Source: Gliomastix tumulicola
Lineage: Eukaryota; Ascomycota; Sordariomycetes; Hypocreales; Bionectriaceae
DNA: 64,000 bases
Reading direction: 5' to 3'
Assembly (NCBI GenBank): GCA_001599755.1
Contig: BCHX01000002.1
Span: 4,880,330 to 4,944,329, forward strand
A program made the position numbers and the translations under genes. The notes under the pieces were generated by a model. That model was not told the origin of the DNA. It did not search any database and saw only the letters and a list, made by a program, of their open reading frames with translations. Shown one piece after another: positions 18,894-29,860 of this stretch. Position 1 is the first letter of the stretch. Every line of letters begins with the position of its first letter.

Positions 18894-21800
18894 ATGACGA
18901 GCTTCGAGAGATTCCGGAGGCTCGCCTTCCCCTTCCTTTGGCTATGGATGCTGTCCATGCTACCCTCAGCCACTTCACTATTAGAGGAACGTTTTATTGC
19001 CTTCTCGGACTCTGACGGCTCTATCCCCATCCACCGCGCCGTCATTGTTCACGACAGCCAAGATCCCGCCGGCGTCCGGATCGCCGCAGACAGTTTGGTC
19101 AACGACTTTGAGCAGATCACTGGCAGCAGGCCTAAGAACGTCACATGGGACCAGGATTCTGGCCCTCTCGGCAACGGCACCGCCATTCTTATTGGGACTG
19201 TCGAATCCGATCTCATCAAGGCCATTGTCGAGAATGGAAAACTCGACGTGGACGACATTGATGGAAAGTGGGAGACCTTTAAGACTACCACTCTCTTAGA
19301 GCCTCTTTCTGGAGTACGAGAGGCTCTTGTAATCGTGGGTAGTGACATGAGAGGCACGGCCTTTGGCGTGTACACGCTTGCAGAGCAGGCTGGACAGTCA
19401 CCGTGAGTACAATGAGGAACTTGGACAAAGTTGCGAAAGAGGATGTTCAGAATTGATAACTTCGCCTTAGATTTCATTTCTGGGCCGATGTACCAGCCGC
19501 CAAGCACGAGGCCGTCTATGCCCTCTCGAAGACCACGATCCATGGGGAGCCAACGGTCAAGTACCGAGGACTGTTCATCAACGATGAAGCTCTAGCGCTG
19601 ACCGGGTGAGACACCTTCTTAGACCCTTGAAGTACGACACGAGCTGACCTCCTTTACCTCAGCTGGTGGTCCAAGTACAACAACAAGCAGCACCAAAAGC
19701 TAAACTCCAACTTCTACAGACATGTCTTCGACATGATGGCGCGGCTCAAGGCCAATTTTATCTGGCCCGGCTCATGGAAGGCCTTCGTCCCCGAGCCTGG
19801 CAACATCTTCTTCACGGACGACCCAGACAATATCGCGCTCGCAAATGACTACGGCATCGTCGTGTCGACAAGTCACCATGAGCCCATGCAGCGTGCCACG
19901 AACGAGTGGAATTTGACAAAGGTTGGCGTCTGGGACTGGGTCGAGAACAGAGACAACGTGACCAAGTTCATGGAAGAAGGCGTCCGTCGTGCCGGGATGA
20001 ACGACAGCTACTACACCATGGGTATGAGAAGCGACGCCGACGGGCCCATCAGCGGCGACGATCCCCTCGAGATCCTGAGGGATGTGTTCGAGACGCAGCG
20101 GGAGATGCTGAGCCGCGAGTACGGCAACGAGACAGCGGCAAAGCAGGTCTGGACTATCTACAAAGAGGTGGCGACATACTACGCCGCCGGACTCAGACCG
20201 CCCGAGGACGTGACGCTAATGTTTACCGACGACAACTGGGGCAATATCCTGCGGCTGCCGCTCGACAACGAGACGGACTGGGCCGGTGGCATCGGCTTGT
20301 ACTATCATCTGCAGTACACCGGCGGGCCCAAGGCATACAAGTGGCAGAACACCAATAATCTGGCTAAGGTCTACAAGGAGCTCTACCACGCATTGGAGCG
20401 CAAGGCGACGCAGATCTGGGTCATCAATGTGGCTGACATCAAGCCATTGGAGATGCCGTATAGCTTCACGATGCAGCTGGCTTGGAACAGTTCAACCATG
20501 GACTTTGAGACGATTCCAGACTTCGTTAGGGCCTTTGTAGCTCGCGAGTTTGCTGGGGCGGAGTTCGACGACGACCAGCTCGATGAGATTGCGGATATTA
20601 TGTTGGAGCAGTCTAGGCTGCTCGGTCGACGCAAGTACGAAGCGACACAGGCTGAGACGTACTCAGTGCTCAACTTCCGCGAGAACGAGCGCGTTCAGGC
20701 CGAGTGGAAGACACTCGCAGATCGTGTTGCGTCCATTCGGAGTTCCCTCCCTGACGACCACCCATATCAGTCCACGCTCTTCCACTACCTGGGCTACCAG
20801 ATCCAGGCCGGCCAACTCTACATGTCCATCGTCTTGAACCAAGGCCTGAACAACCAATGGGGCCGTGAGCGCCGAAACGACGCCAACAACCTAGCCGGCC
20901 GTGTTCTAGATGAGTTCGACGCTGACTTCGACATGATCCTCAAGTACGACGCCCTGGAGGACGGAAAGTGGGCAGGCATCGCGGCTCAGCCAAAGCACGA
21001 CCAGTACGGCGTCCCGCAGAGTGTCGGTGATGAGTGGTGGGAGCCGACAACGGACGCGGTGTCCGGGCTGTGGTACGTTCAGCTGCGGCAGAATGCTACG
21101 TCGACGTTTGGAAACCTCGGTGTTTATGTCGAGGGCTCCATCAGTGCGCAGATGCAGGGACGCAGCTTGCCGTCTGCGGCGAGAGGAGCACCGACTTTGG
21201 GGAGGGAAAGCCCAGTTCTTCCCGTCTTGACGCCGTACGCACCGCGAACGCAATCGATTGACATATTTGGTCGTGGAGACTACCGTGTGCCTATTGAATG
21301 GTCCATCGAGCCGCCGGAGTCATGGGTGCTGCTGAACAAGTCAGAGGGCAGCATCTCTGGTCGCATTTCGCAGGATGTGCCGCAGCAGCGAGTCGAGGTC
21401 ACCATTGACTGGGACTCAGTGCCTGAAGACTTTAACGAGACACTGGATATGCGCATCGACTTCGATACACTGCCTGGCTTCGACCTCATCCGACTTCCCA
21501 TCCTTAACAGACGAGCGCCGTCCGACTTTGTTGGGTTCCCTGCTGACGGTGGTCTTATCTCTATCGAGGCGCCGCACTATCAGCGCCTGTCTTCAGGCAG
21601 TAATGACGGTAACGATACTGTCAAGCACACCAAGATCCCATATCTCGGCTCCCGCACCGACTCTGGCAGTCTAGCCCTGCGCCCGTACAAGGCGGCACGG
21701 GACGAAGACACTGCGAGAAGCGCGTGGGCCGAGTACGACATCTACCTCTTCGGCGCCAGCAAGATGCTCAACGTAACGGTGTACATCACGTCTGGCCTCG

Positions 21801-22111
21801 ACACCGACCCAACCACACCGATGCAGTGGTCGCTCCTCCTCGACGGTTCTCCGTCCAACGGCACCGAGTGGTCTCGGGTCTTGGAGGATCCCGAGAAAGC
21901 GGGCGATACTCCTCCCAACTGGTACGACACCGTCGCTGATCAGGTTTGGGTGCGCAATGGTTCGTTTGGGGAAGTGGAGGGTGGGAAGCACACTCTGCGT
22001 TGGAGGACGAATAGCCCTGAGGTCTACCTCGAGAAGATTGTCCTCAACTACGGGAGGCAGCTGCCAAAGACCTATCTTGGTGTTCCCGAGACAGTTCTTG
22101 TTTCCGATTAG
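18894..22111 (+). CDS. Secreted GH115 xylan alpha-1,2-glucuronidase
   Basis: The gene has three exons: 18894-19402, 19471-19605 and 19663-22111, with introns of 68 and 57 nt, giving 1030 residues, the usual GH115 size. The start at 18894 was chosen because it opens directly into a signal peptide (FPFLWLWMLSMLPSATS). Family-typical stretches follow in order: an N-terminal domain with RGTAFGVYTLAEQ, FHFWADVP at the first splice join, KYRGLFINDEALALTGWW at the second, then the catalytic barrel (NFIWPGSWKAF, STSHHEPMQRATNEW, FTDDNWGN) and a C-terminal beta region. GH115 enzymes remove 4-O-methyl-glucuronic acid from glucuronoxylan side chains, so a role in extracellular hemicellulose breakdown is expected. 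Several NxS/T sequons fit a secreted glycoprotein. Confidence 0.93.
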
Positions 22112-22274
22112 AGACACGTTGCAAGAAAGGGATAGTTGAATGGTAATGGAGAACGTCTTATTTAGGCCCTCTATGTATGGTGGTCTTCGCGACCGTCTAA
22201 AGTATGTCCGTGACTTGGCTCTGTCTTGTAATGACCGATCCTCTGAAGGAGGTTCCATTGGTCGTAGCAATGGA

Positions 22275-23434
22275 TCATAATTTTGACCCGGCAGGCTCTT
22301 CAGAGATGAAAGAGTTGGTGAGAGTCCCTATACCTGAGCCAATCTCGACTCGTAATTGGCATCCGGGGCGGATGTACTTCGGCGGAGAGTAGCTGTGGCC
22401 GATGCCAGACGGCGTTCCGGTGAGAATGACCGTGCCGGCGGGCAGCGTGGTGTCCTATAGTAAGCGTTAGGATATTTCTCTTCTCTCTCTGTAGAGACTG
22501 CACTCACCTTGGACAAATAAGATACAATCTCTGCAATCGAAAAGATCATGTCCGATGAGTTCCCATCCTGCAACACGCCCCCGTCCAGTATCGTCCTCAT
22601 GGTTAGGGCCTCGACATTAATACCCTCCCAGTCAGCTCTGACTAAGACTGGTCCCAAGGGGCAGAAACCATCGTAGCCCTTTGAGTAACTCCACTGAGAC
22701 GTGCGAGCCTGGATGTCCCTGGCTGTCAGGTCGTTGGCGGCCGTGTATCCGAGAACATAGCTCAAGGCTAACGGGATGTCGACGTTTTTGCAGTCCTTTC
22801 CGATGATAACCGCCAACTCGACTTCACAGTCGATGGCGCCGGCAGCGGATGGTGGGATCGTTACAGGGGAAGAGGGATCGTGCAGACATTGGGCCGGCTT
22901 GAAGAAGACTTCAGGGACTTTGGGAAGGGGGCACTTGAGCTCGGCCTGGGTTTCTTAGTTAGCGGGGTCACGTACACGATGTATTTGGAAAGACTCACAG
23001 CATGGTCTTTGAAGTTCAGGCCGATGCATCGAATTGTCCCGGCTTCTGCCTTGGTGACTGGCGATAATAGCTGAGTGGTTGGGGGTTAGTGTCAGTTGGA
23101 TAAATGGAGAGAGCATGTACATACGCGCTTAATAGTCGCTGTTTCCCCTGTCCATCGGCCATTTTCCAATGCCGATGATACAGTTAAGACCTTGACCTTG
23201 ACCTCTTTCCCTGAAGCGACAGCCAGGCCGACTAGATGCAGGGTTAACCATCGTCCTTGAGAGGTCTTCGCTTCGGCCTCAACTTACCATCGATCTTGGA
23301 ATCCTCTGGCTCACCGCAGAGTTCCCTGTTGTCGGTAGACAGGAAGCGCACGAAGCGATTCCAGATCTAAGAGTCGGTCAGTAGTGCCCTACATTGCGGG
23401 TCAGATATGCCACACTCACCGGTGCTGGGCTCAT
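22275..23434 (-). CDS. Fumarylacetoacetate hydrolase (FAH) family protein
   Basis: Six exons are read on the minus strand: 23434-23420, 23366-23288, 23231-23125, 23070-22999, 22945-22508 and 22454-22275, giving 296 residues. The five introns are 53-56 nt with consensus ends. The first exon encodes only five residues. FAH-fold signatures are present: IRCIGLNFKDHA, the metal-binding IDCEVELAVIIGK (acidic ligands E-x-E and D nearby), LGYTAANDLTARDIQ, CPLGPVLV and TGTPSGIG. Members cleave or hydrate C-C bonds of 2,4-diketo or acylpyruvate-type substrates or decarboxylate oxaloacetate; which one cannot be told. It is head to head with an MFS transporter over 745 bp, suggesting uptake and breakdown of one small carboxylic acid. 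Confidence 0.93.
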
Positions 23435-24178
23435 GGTTGGCAGGATTCAAGATCTGGGCGAGAGATAAGAGAACTCAATTCTTGGCCCATCATACGTCTG
23501 CTTCTAGAATTCATATCTTTATTATGTCTATATCCTCGGTCCTCGTTGCCACCTTGCTATGAAAATCTGAGACGCCGTGGGACAGCGGCGGCGAGCTGAG
23601 TCCGAAGGGCTCGATTGCTTCCCCAGCAGAAACTCGCGTGACTCTGCTCGATCAAGTCCGCTATCTCCAGCCTGTGGACCGTCGCCCTGGCATTGTCCGC
23701 TATCAAAGACCACTCACAGCGCGTCATGACTCGGGACATGGGTTCCGACTCCAGCCCTTCCCCACCACCAGCACCACTAATGAGGAACTGACAGGCAGTG
23801 GGAACGTTATCCTGCACTGGCGATCGGCAGAGCGCTGGGATGCTGAGATAACAAGCGACGGACCGTCGTCCCCATCGGACTCTTGAGTCCGCACCTCACT
23901 ATTTCACCACTAAAATCCCCGGCCTCGTCTGTCCGACTGCTCGCCCACCGTGCCTTATTCGGTCTAGAATCTGGAGATAGTGACTTTCAGACCACCATGA
24001 TTTATATCATCATGTCGCTCTTACCCCAGACTATCTGACAGGACGCAACGTACATAAACACGCCAATCTCACCTACCTCTGATCGACAATCCCCTTCCCA
24101 TGACATCCCATCTCGTTGCAGACAGCGCACGCAGCTCATCAACCGACACAAGCCCACTGCACTGAAAGCCCAGTCCCC
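23435..24178. promoter_or_regulatory. Shared divergent promoter region of FAH and MFS genes
   Basis: These 745 bp separate the two divergent start codons and contain no supported ORF. Both promoters must lie here; no operator was identified by eye. A TTGCAG acceptor-like site at 24115-24120 could mark a 5'-UTR intron of the transporter gene. Confidence 0.5.
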
Positions 24179-25807
24179 ATGGAAAAATCTGAGATGGCTG
24201 TCGACAACGAGCGCGGGCTCGACAAGGGTGATGAGTCCACCACTCAGACCCTTGTCATTGACCCCAAGCGGGAGAGCCAGCTCGTCCGGAAGCTCGATCT
24301 CTACATTGCGCCTGTCATGACAATCATCTTCCTGACGGCGTACCTTGATCGCGCAAATATTGGAAATGCTGCGTCTGCAGGCATGACGGAGGATATCGGC
24401 ATGTCTTCTGGCGAGCTGGGAAGTAAGTATACGGTTATCTAACGTTTTCCACTATCAAGCAACTACTAAACAACTGCGCAGATGCCGTCACACTGTTCTA
24501 CGTCACATACGTGGCTGCCGAGATCCCTTGCTCCCTCGTCCTCAAGAAGTTCCATCCCAGTATGTCCCTGGCTGTTCTGACGGAAGAAACACCCGCTGAC
24601 AAACCTTGAAAGGCCGCATGATTCCCATCCTCATCTTCTGCTGGTCCTGCGTCCTCATCGGCACCGGCTTCATGCATAATGTCGGCCAGCTCTACGCTTC
24701 CCGTCTCCTCCTCGGCCTCTTCGAATCCGGCATGTTCCCCTGCCTCGCCCTCTACCTCAGCACCTTCTACCAGCCCCGCGAGCAGGCACTCCGAATCTCC
24801 TACCTCTTCGTCTCTGCTGCGCTTTCCGGCTCCTTCGGTGGTCTCTTTGCGTACGCACTGCTCAAGATGGACGGCGTTGGTGGCCTTGAGGGTTGGCGAT
24901 GGCTGTTCATCATCGAGGGCTGTGCATCCGTGCTTATCTCGGTGCTGGTTTTCTTTGTCTTGCCCGACGACTTCGAGAGCGCCAAGTTTTTGGACGAGGA
25001 GGACAAGCAGCTCATGCGCATCCGCGCCGAGATCAACGCCCGGTACAACGGCAGGCCCGACTTCGACTGGGCCGAGGTCAAGAAGGCCGTCCGCGACCCG
25101 AAGCTCTACATCAGCTGCTGGAGTCAGTTCATGGCCGACATCTGCTCCTTCGGACTCTCGTCCTTCCTCCCGCTCATCATCCGATCCTTCGGCTACGACC
25201 GCGTCACCACGCAGCTCCTCACCATTCCCGTGTTCTTCTGGGCATCGTGCGGCTACATTGTCATCTCGTGGATGTCGGACCGGTGGCAGCGGAGGGCGTT
25301 CTTCATGATGCCGGCTTGCGTTGTGACGGCCGTGGGCTATGCTGTGAACTTGGGCGTGCCGGTTACATCCAGGGGTGCGCTGTACTTCTCGACGTTCCTC
25401 ATTGCGCCGGGTGTCTATGTGATTGTCGGCCTCAACTGCGCATGGTTGCTAAACAGCCATGCGCCGTACTACAAGCGTGCCATGGCCATCGGCATGAACC
25501 AGTCGATCGGAAACAGCGCTGGTGTTGTGGTAAGTGCATTGCGCCCAGTGACTCTTGACAGGCAGTGAACTGACCATACTTCTAGGTTGGCCAAATCTTC
25601 AGAACAACCGAGAACGGCAAGTACGTCATGGGACTGAGCGGCTCTCTGGCGGCTGTTCTGCTTGCCATGGTCGGGCATATCTCGCTCTACCTGTATCTGA
25701 GACGGGAGAACAGGAGGCGCGATGCTATGACGGAGGAGGAGAAGCAGGCAGAGATCCAGGCCGGCAAGGCTGGCGACTTCCACCCCGACTACCGGTATGC
25801 CTTGTAA
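24179..25807 (+). CDS. MFS transporter, anion:cation symporter (allantoate permease-like) family
   Basis: Four exons: 24179-24422, 24482-24559, 24613-25529 and 25586-25807, giving 486 residues. The first ATG in frame is 24179. The soluble N-terminus (~45 residues, charged) is followed by about 12 hydrophobic segments. Typical ACS-family landmarks are LDRANIGNA in the first loop, LYASRLLLGLFESGMFPCLALYLS in TM4-5, GWRWLFIIEG at the end of TM6, and the central cytosolic loop with DDFESAKFLDEEDKQLM. Such transporters import small carboxylates, ureido compounds or vitamins at the plasma membrane. With the divergent FAH-family gene it probably serves one catabolic route. It ends 99 bp from the convergent ankyrin gene. 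Confidence 0.93.
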
Positions 25808-25906
25808 GAATTGTCTATCATTATACAGTGTTGGCGAGATACACATCTTTTCATGCGAGTTAGTGTAATAACTAAAAGTTTTTTGATCTTGACTATCTGT
25901 CTATGA

Positions 25907-26704
25907 CTATGCCTTGTAAGACTGCAGTAACCGAATGACCTCGAACATGTCCTGGCCCTTATTTGACATCTCCTCTGCCACCTCTACCACCGTCATGCCA
26001 TTGGCGTCAACAGCGCCAACATCGACTCCATGATCAAGCAGTATCTTTAAAACTCCAATATGCCCCTTTCTTAAGGCTACATGCAACGGAAACCAACCCG
26101 TTCCTGGATCAAATCTCGGATCAATAGCATCTCGCTCTAGCCCCGCACCACGCTCAAGCAGATGACGCAGCATAGGCTCGTTTCCACGATTGACCGCAGC
26201 CGCCACGGCCCCAGACTGTTTTAATTTGGCCCCATGCTCAAGCAACAGATCCACGACTTCAATATCCGGATGCAGATATACGACAGCAGTGATCGGGTAA
26301 GCGGTGACGTCGGGGTCTTGGTTCGGATCCGCACCCGCTTCGAGGAGGAAGCGCAAGAAGTCGATGGGCTGTTTGCTCTGACACGCCACGATGAGCGGTG
26401 TTCCTCTCCTGTCGAACTGCATGTTGATGATCGATGGATCCCTGGCCATGAGAGCGGAGAACAAGGGGATGGACCCCGAGTAGACGGCGGCGCGGACTGT
26501 CTCCTCCTCTAGCGGGGTAGAAGGGTATCTCTCGAGCAGAAAGGTGATGATGGGGAGGTTTGACTTCCATGCGGCTTTCGAGAGTAGCGACTGGATTATT
26601 CTGTCGCTTGGGGGCTCCGCGGTCTGTATGAGACACGTGAGTTTAGTGGTGTCTCCCGATGACACTGCAGCGTTGAGCTCCTCCTCATGCTGGGAATCTC
26701 CCAT
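25907..26704 (-). CDS. Ankyrin-repeat protein
   Basis: A 265-residue intronless ORF, composed almost wholly of ankyrin-like helical pairs: ...GTPLIVACQSKQPIDFLRFLLEAGADPN, VVDLLLEHGAKL, MLRHLLERGAGL, and the most canonical unit GWFPLHVALRKGHIGVLKILLDHGVDVGAVD. There is no signal peptide or membrane segment, and no associated NACHT or kinase domain in frame. It is a generic protein-interaction scaffold of unknown partner. The start codon follows a stretch without in-frame ATG, so the N-terminus is fairly secure. Confidence 0.85.
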   Translation of the reverse strand: MGDSQHEEELNAAVSSGDTTKLTCLIQTAEPPSDRIIQSLLSKAAWKSNLPIITFLLERYPSTPLEEETVRAAVYSGSIPLFSALMARDPSIINMQFDRRGTPLIVACQSKQPIDFLRFLLEAGADPNQDPDVTAYPITAVVYLHPDIEVVDLLLEHGAKLKQSGAVAAAVNRGNEPMLRHLLERGAGLERDAIDPRFDPGTGWFPLHVALRKGHIGVLKILLDHGVDVGAVDANGMTVVEVAEEMSNKGQDMFEVIRLLQSYKA

Positions 26705-27100
26705 CGTAATGGCGTCGTGCGTAATGAACGGTATGGGAAAGTTGAAGATTGATGCAGGTGAATACGATTATTTGCTGAGAGGCGTCGGTTTTAAGAAAGG
26801 TAGAGCTGCCTGTTTGCGGAGAAGGCAGGCAGCAAGCTAACCGCTGAGATAGTGCCAGGCAACAGTCGTATATTAGTGCTTCGCCGGACAAAAATGAGGT
26901 TTAATGGGGTAATACAAGTCCTTAGAGCAAAGGAAGAGGAGATTTTACCATACTGCAATTGAGGAAAACTGCATGTGTTATTACTGAAGTTCTCGATGCC
27001 GAAATTTAGGGTAGCTCCGTCGAGAAACAACTGGAATTCGTGGGCGGGTCGCAAAAATAAACCACGACAGTGGGAATTACGTGCTGCAGCAAAAAGAGAT
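26705..27100. other. Intergenic region, no gene recognised
   Basis: This is AT-rich upstream DNA of the ankyrin gene. The only element seen is the A5 run at 27091-27095, which reads as a T-run directly after the minus-strand tRNA. Confidence 0.5.
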
Positions 27101-27247
27101 GCTCAGTACAGGGGTCGAACCTGTGACCTTCGCATTACTTGATATTGGGGATCCAATATTAGTACGACTGTGATGGAATTAGTTTGTGAGCTTGAGGGCT
27201 GCTGATGTTGTGGTACTAACCGCTCTAACCAACTGAGCTAACCAAGC
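27101..27247 (-). tRNA. Intron-containing tRNA gene, isotype unresolved
   Basis: On the minus strand a 7-bp acceptor stem can form (GCTTGGT with ACTGAGC, two G-U pairs). It is followed by a canonical A box/D arm (TAGCTCAGTTGGTTAGAGC). The T arm (ACAGG TTCGACC CCTGT) contains a consensus B box, and a T5 terminator follows within 12 nt. The span is 147 nt, so an intron of about 70 nt is implied. I could not place a fully paired anticodon stem with U33: the expected exon ends give mismatches. The intron region holds a strong hairpin (AATATTGG/CCAATAT) and a 7-nt match to the 5' exon (TTAGTAC/GTACTAA). The ends resemble tRNA-Ile genes, but that is only a guess. It may be functional or a young pseudogene. 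Confidence 0.65.
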
Positions 27248-27529
27248 TTGATGTTTGTTGCGGCATTAAGCAGGTATATAATCCTCCCCACGAGCAAGCC
27301 CCGATCTAAACACGTCTCAAGCCTAAGTTGCGTGGATGCTCGAACGTGTTGGAAGATCGGATTTCTCCAGGGGGCCAGTAAACATATGTTCTAGCTTAAT
27401 GCTCTTCACTGGTCTTTGGATTAGTCCTTGAAAACCCCGAGTGGCATAGTATGGATTTCTACACTGCCTGATCATACTCATCGCTAAGGACCTAAGCCTA
27501 TGCTAAGGTGATTCTAGAAGCGGTAGCCC
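27248..27529. other. Short intergenic region
   Basis: No ORF or RNA feature is supported between the tRNA 5' end and the cupin stop codon. Confidence 0.4.
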
Positions 27530-28466
27530 TCAATATGACGGACGAACTTGCTCTAGCAAATCATCAGGAGTATACTCTTCATATGTTCCCTTGAGCCCAC
27601 ACAGGCGACCAATGCCAGCGACAGCGCCCCGGAGCAAATATGTTGTCCATCTCCGAATACCAGCCTGGAATGTCCTGCCCAGAATTCTCGGGCCGGTCCA
27701 TATGACTGGATAATTGTCGTGATCTTTCATGACCATTGCCAGAGATAATACCGTTTTCACGTTCCCTAGAAACGTCGGCTGCCGATCCATGATGACGCCC
27801 ATGATATTTCGGAAGAAAAGTTCTTTCTGCCTGTCTGCCGGTTCAGTCCACTCTTTGATCCGCAAATCAATGTCCTTTGATGATGCACCGGCGGGATGAT
27901 CATCTGCTCGGCCGAATTCGTGAAGCGTGTTTGGAGGTACTGTGATGACGCCATCTTCAGGTCCAAATACGCCGGTCTTGTCGCCGACCGTGATCACGGC
28001 ATGTCCCTGGACAACTTGGAGGATCTCTGGTCATGCCTTTGTCAGAATAGACCTCAAATGCGCGTAGGAAGGCGGACCGTCTAATCTTGACTCATACCTG
28101 TCTTGCGTTCATGCCAGTGCAAGCCATTGGTTCCCTTGAAGCCCACACAGAGGACAAGCGTGACTGAATATGCGTTGTCCCTCACCTCCGGAATCTCGAC
28201 ACCGCCTTCGGGAATCAGCAGCGCATCCGTATTCCTGGTGATTGTGCGAGGCATGCTTTTATCACCGCTTGGCCGGAAATCCGCGTGAATGATTCTGGCC
28301 GAGTTGCAGTGAAACGGCACTTCCTTACTTGGATCCCGACGATCACGAAGAAACGGAAATTTATCGATCAGGAGTGCAGGTCTCGGGATTGCAGCTTTTA
28401 AACCAACCTAGCCTTAGTAGCAAAAGTCTCCGAGATTCGTCCGCCTCCGAGCCCAAGCGAGAACAT
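27530..28466 (-). CDS. Cupin-domain protein with uncertain, probably frameshifted 5' end
   Basis: Two exons are clear: an upstream one ending at 28098 and a downstream one at 28026-27530, joined over a 71-nt intron. The join restores a cupin barrel: GTNGLHWHERKTEILQVVQGH (motif 1 with two His and a Glu) and a later TVPPNTLHEF (motif 2 His). These residues would bind a metal. The coding frame stays open upstream to about 28405 (through RPALLIDKFPFL) but then meets a TAG without an ATG. An ATG at 28466 opens 22 sensible codons in a frame one base off. A single-base indel near 28398-28410, real or from sequencing, would unite them. The C-terminal half (ending TYEEYTPDDLLEQV) is not cupin and is unassigned. 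Function unknown. Confidence 0.65.
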
Positions 28467-28719
28467 GCGGCAATTAAATGAAGGCCAAACAAAGTGTAAG
28501 AAATGTAGTTCTGAGATACATAAATATCAATCAGCTAAAATCAACCCTCGCAATTATCTAGACTTCGCGCGCACCTGCCCTGCATCACTTGATAAATGCC
28601 TCCTATCTGGAGTCCACCTCGGGATACCACCCTTAGGCTAATGAGAGCAACTACTTGAGTTATCCCGACCCTTGAAATCTGAACTTGTACATGGATTGGT
28701 CTTGACCAACTGATATCAA

Positions 28720-29445
28720 TCAGTTCTCGATCGGAGTTCCGCATGACGGCAAATTGTTGTGAGTTTTGATCAGGTGATCCGTGTAAGCAGCCCAGGTGAA
28801 AGGGTGCGGACTGCCATGCAGGAACCTCAGCGCGATCTCGCTGTCATGTAGACCAAAGCCNCCCCGCCTGTATTGGCCTGCCTTCCAGGCGCCGTCTTGG
28901 AGTCGTAGGATGATATTCCCACGATGGTTGAACTCTGCCATTTCCAGCACCATCTTGTGGAAGAGCCGACGGCATTGCGCGAGATTCTTGATAGTGCCCA
29001 CACTCTCTCTGAGAAACTCAAACGGGACGAGCCGACCCAGGCGCAGGATCCACGCCGTTGGATAATAGACGGTTCCTCTGTATGTGATGGTTGTCTCAGG
29101 TGCCAAAGAGAAAGCCATGTCATACTCAAACTCCCTTACCGTATCCGGAGTTTCTGGAGAGAAGCATAGCTCGTGGTTGAAGAAGAACGTCGTGTAGGGC
29201 AGCATTGGACGAGGCGTTGGGCCGATCTCGTCTATCAGCTGCGCTAGCCTGCCCAGGGCTGGCACCCATTCGCTTTGGTCTGGGGGATTTTCGCTAGTAT
29301 GTGGATGAATAGAGTCGATGACTGGTGCGCTGTAGATGAAGAGCGGTGGTGGAGGAGCGGTAGGGTGTGCGCTCCTTGAAGGCACGGAGCCCACGGTGTT
29401 GGCTCTTGGCCGGTCGGATCGAGGTTCCCAGGTGGAAGGCAACAT
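28720..29445 (-). CDS. Hypothetical protein with an undetermined base
   Basis: This is a 241-residue ORF starting at 29445. The N-terminal ~75 residues are proline/serine-rich and probably disordered. The rest looks globular (AWILRLGRLVPFEFLRESV; RRLFHKMVLEMAEFNHRGNIILRLQDG). No signal peptide, membrane segment or known motif was recognised. Base 28861 is N, giving one unknown residue about 195 from the start; the reading frame is kept across it, so the gene is plausible. Function not inferred. Confidence 0.55.
   Translation of the reverse strand: MLPSTWEPRSDRPRANTVGSVPSRSAHPTAPPPPLFIYSAPVIDSIHPHTSENPPDQSEWVPALGRLAQLIDEIGPTPRPMLPYTTFFFNHELCFSPETPDTVREFEYDMAFSLAPETTITYRGTVYYPTAWILRLGRLVPFEFLRESVGTIKNLAQCRRLFHKMVLEMAEFNHRGNIILRLQDGAWKAGQYRRXGFGLHDSEIALRFLHGSPHPFTWAAYTDHLIKTHNNLPSCGTPIEN
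28861..28861. other. Undetermined base (N)
   Basis: This is the only ambiguous base seen in the window. It marks locally weaker assembly, which matters for judging the nearby frameshift in the cupin gene. Confidence 0.99.
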
Positions 29446-29639
29446 TGTTACTTGCTTTATTGTTCGTGCAATACTGGATAGGATAGGGGGCCTATGGATA
29501 ATGTATTTATCATTTGACGTCGAGTATACCTACAGTCTAGAGAAGGTAATCGTGACTGAATGCTGCTTTGCATCAAATCAAGGGCTGAAGCACGCCTTGT
29601 GAATCAGACAACAATCAGTTGCTCTCTTGTTCAGAAAAG

Positions 29640-29860
29640 CATCTATACACTGGAATATGCTTGAATAAGTCACGAGGAAACGTCTCCAAGGACTGGCTGT
29701 GGGTTGATACGGTCTGTATCGATAAGACTCGCTCGGCCGAACTGACTGAGCCTCTTAAATTCATAATGCCTGGTACCGTGAGTCCATGGTGTGCTATGCG
29801 TCGTTGGATGACGTCTCAGCTTGTCCATCAACATCCCTCTTCTAGAAAGCTTCACTAGCC
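29640..29860 (+). pseudogene. Fragment of a HET (heterokaryon incompatibility) domain gene
   Basis: One frame gives DWLWVDTVCIDKTRSAELTE (29688-29747), a close match to the conserved HET-domain core (WxDxxCIDK, SSAEL). The continuation typical of HET domains, AWYRESMVCYASLDDV, is found directly afterwards (about 29766-29813) but in another frame, with a TAA between. Upstream and downstream parts of the domain are not recognisable in any frame. HET proteins trigger cell death after fusion of incompatible hyphae; this one cannot make a complete domain. Confidence 0.65.
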
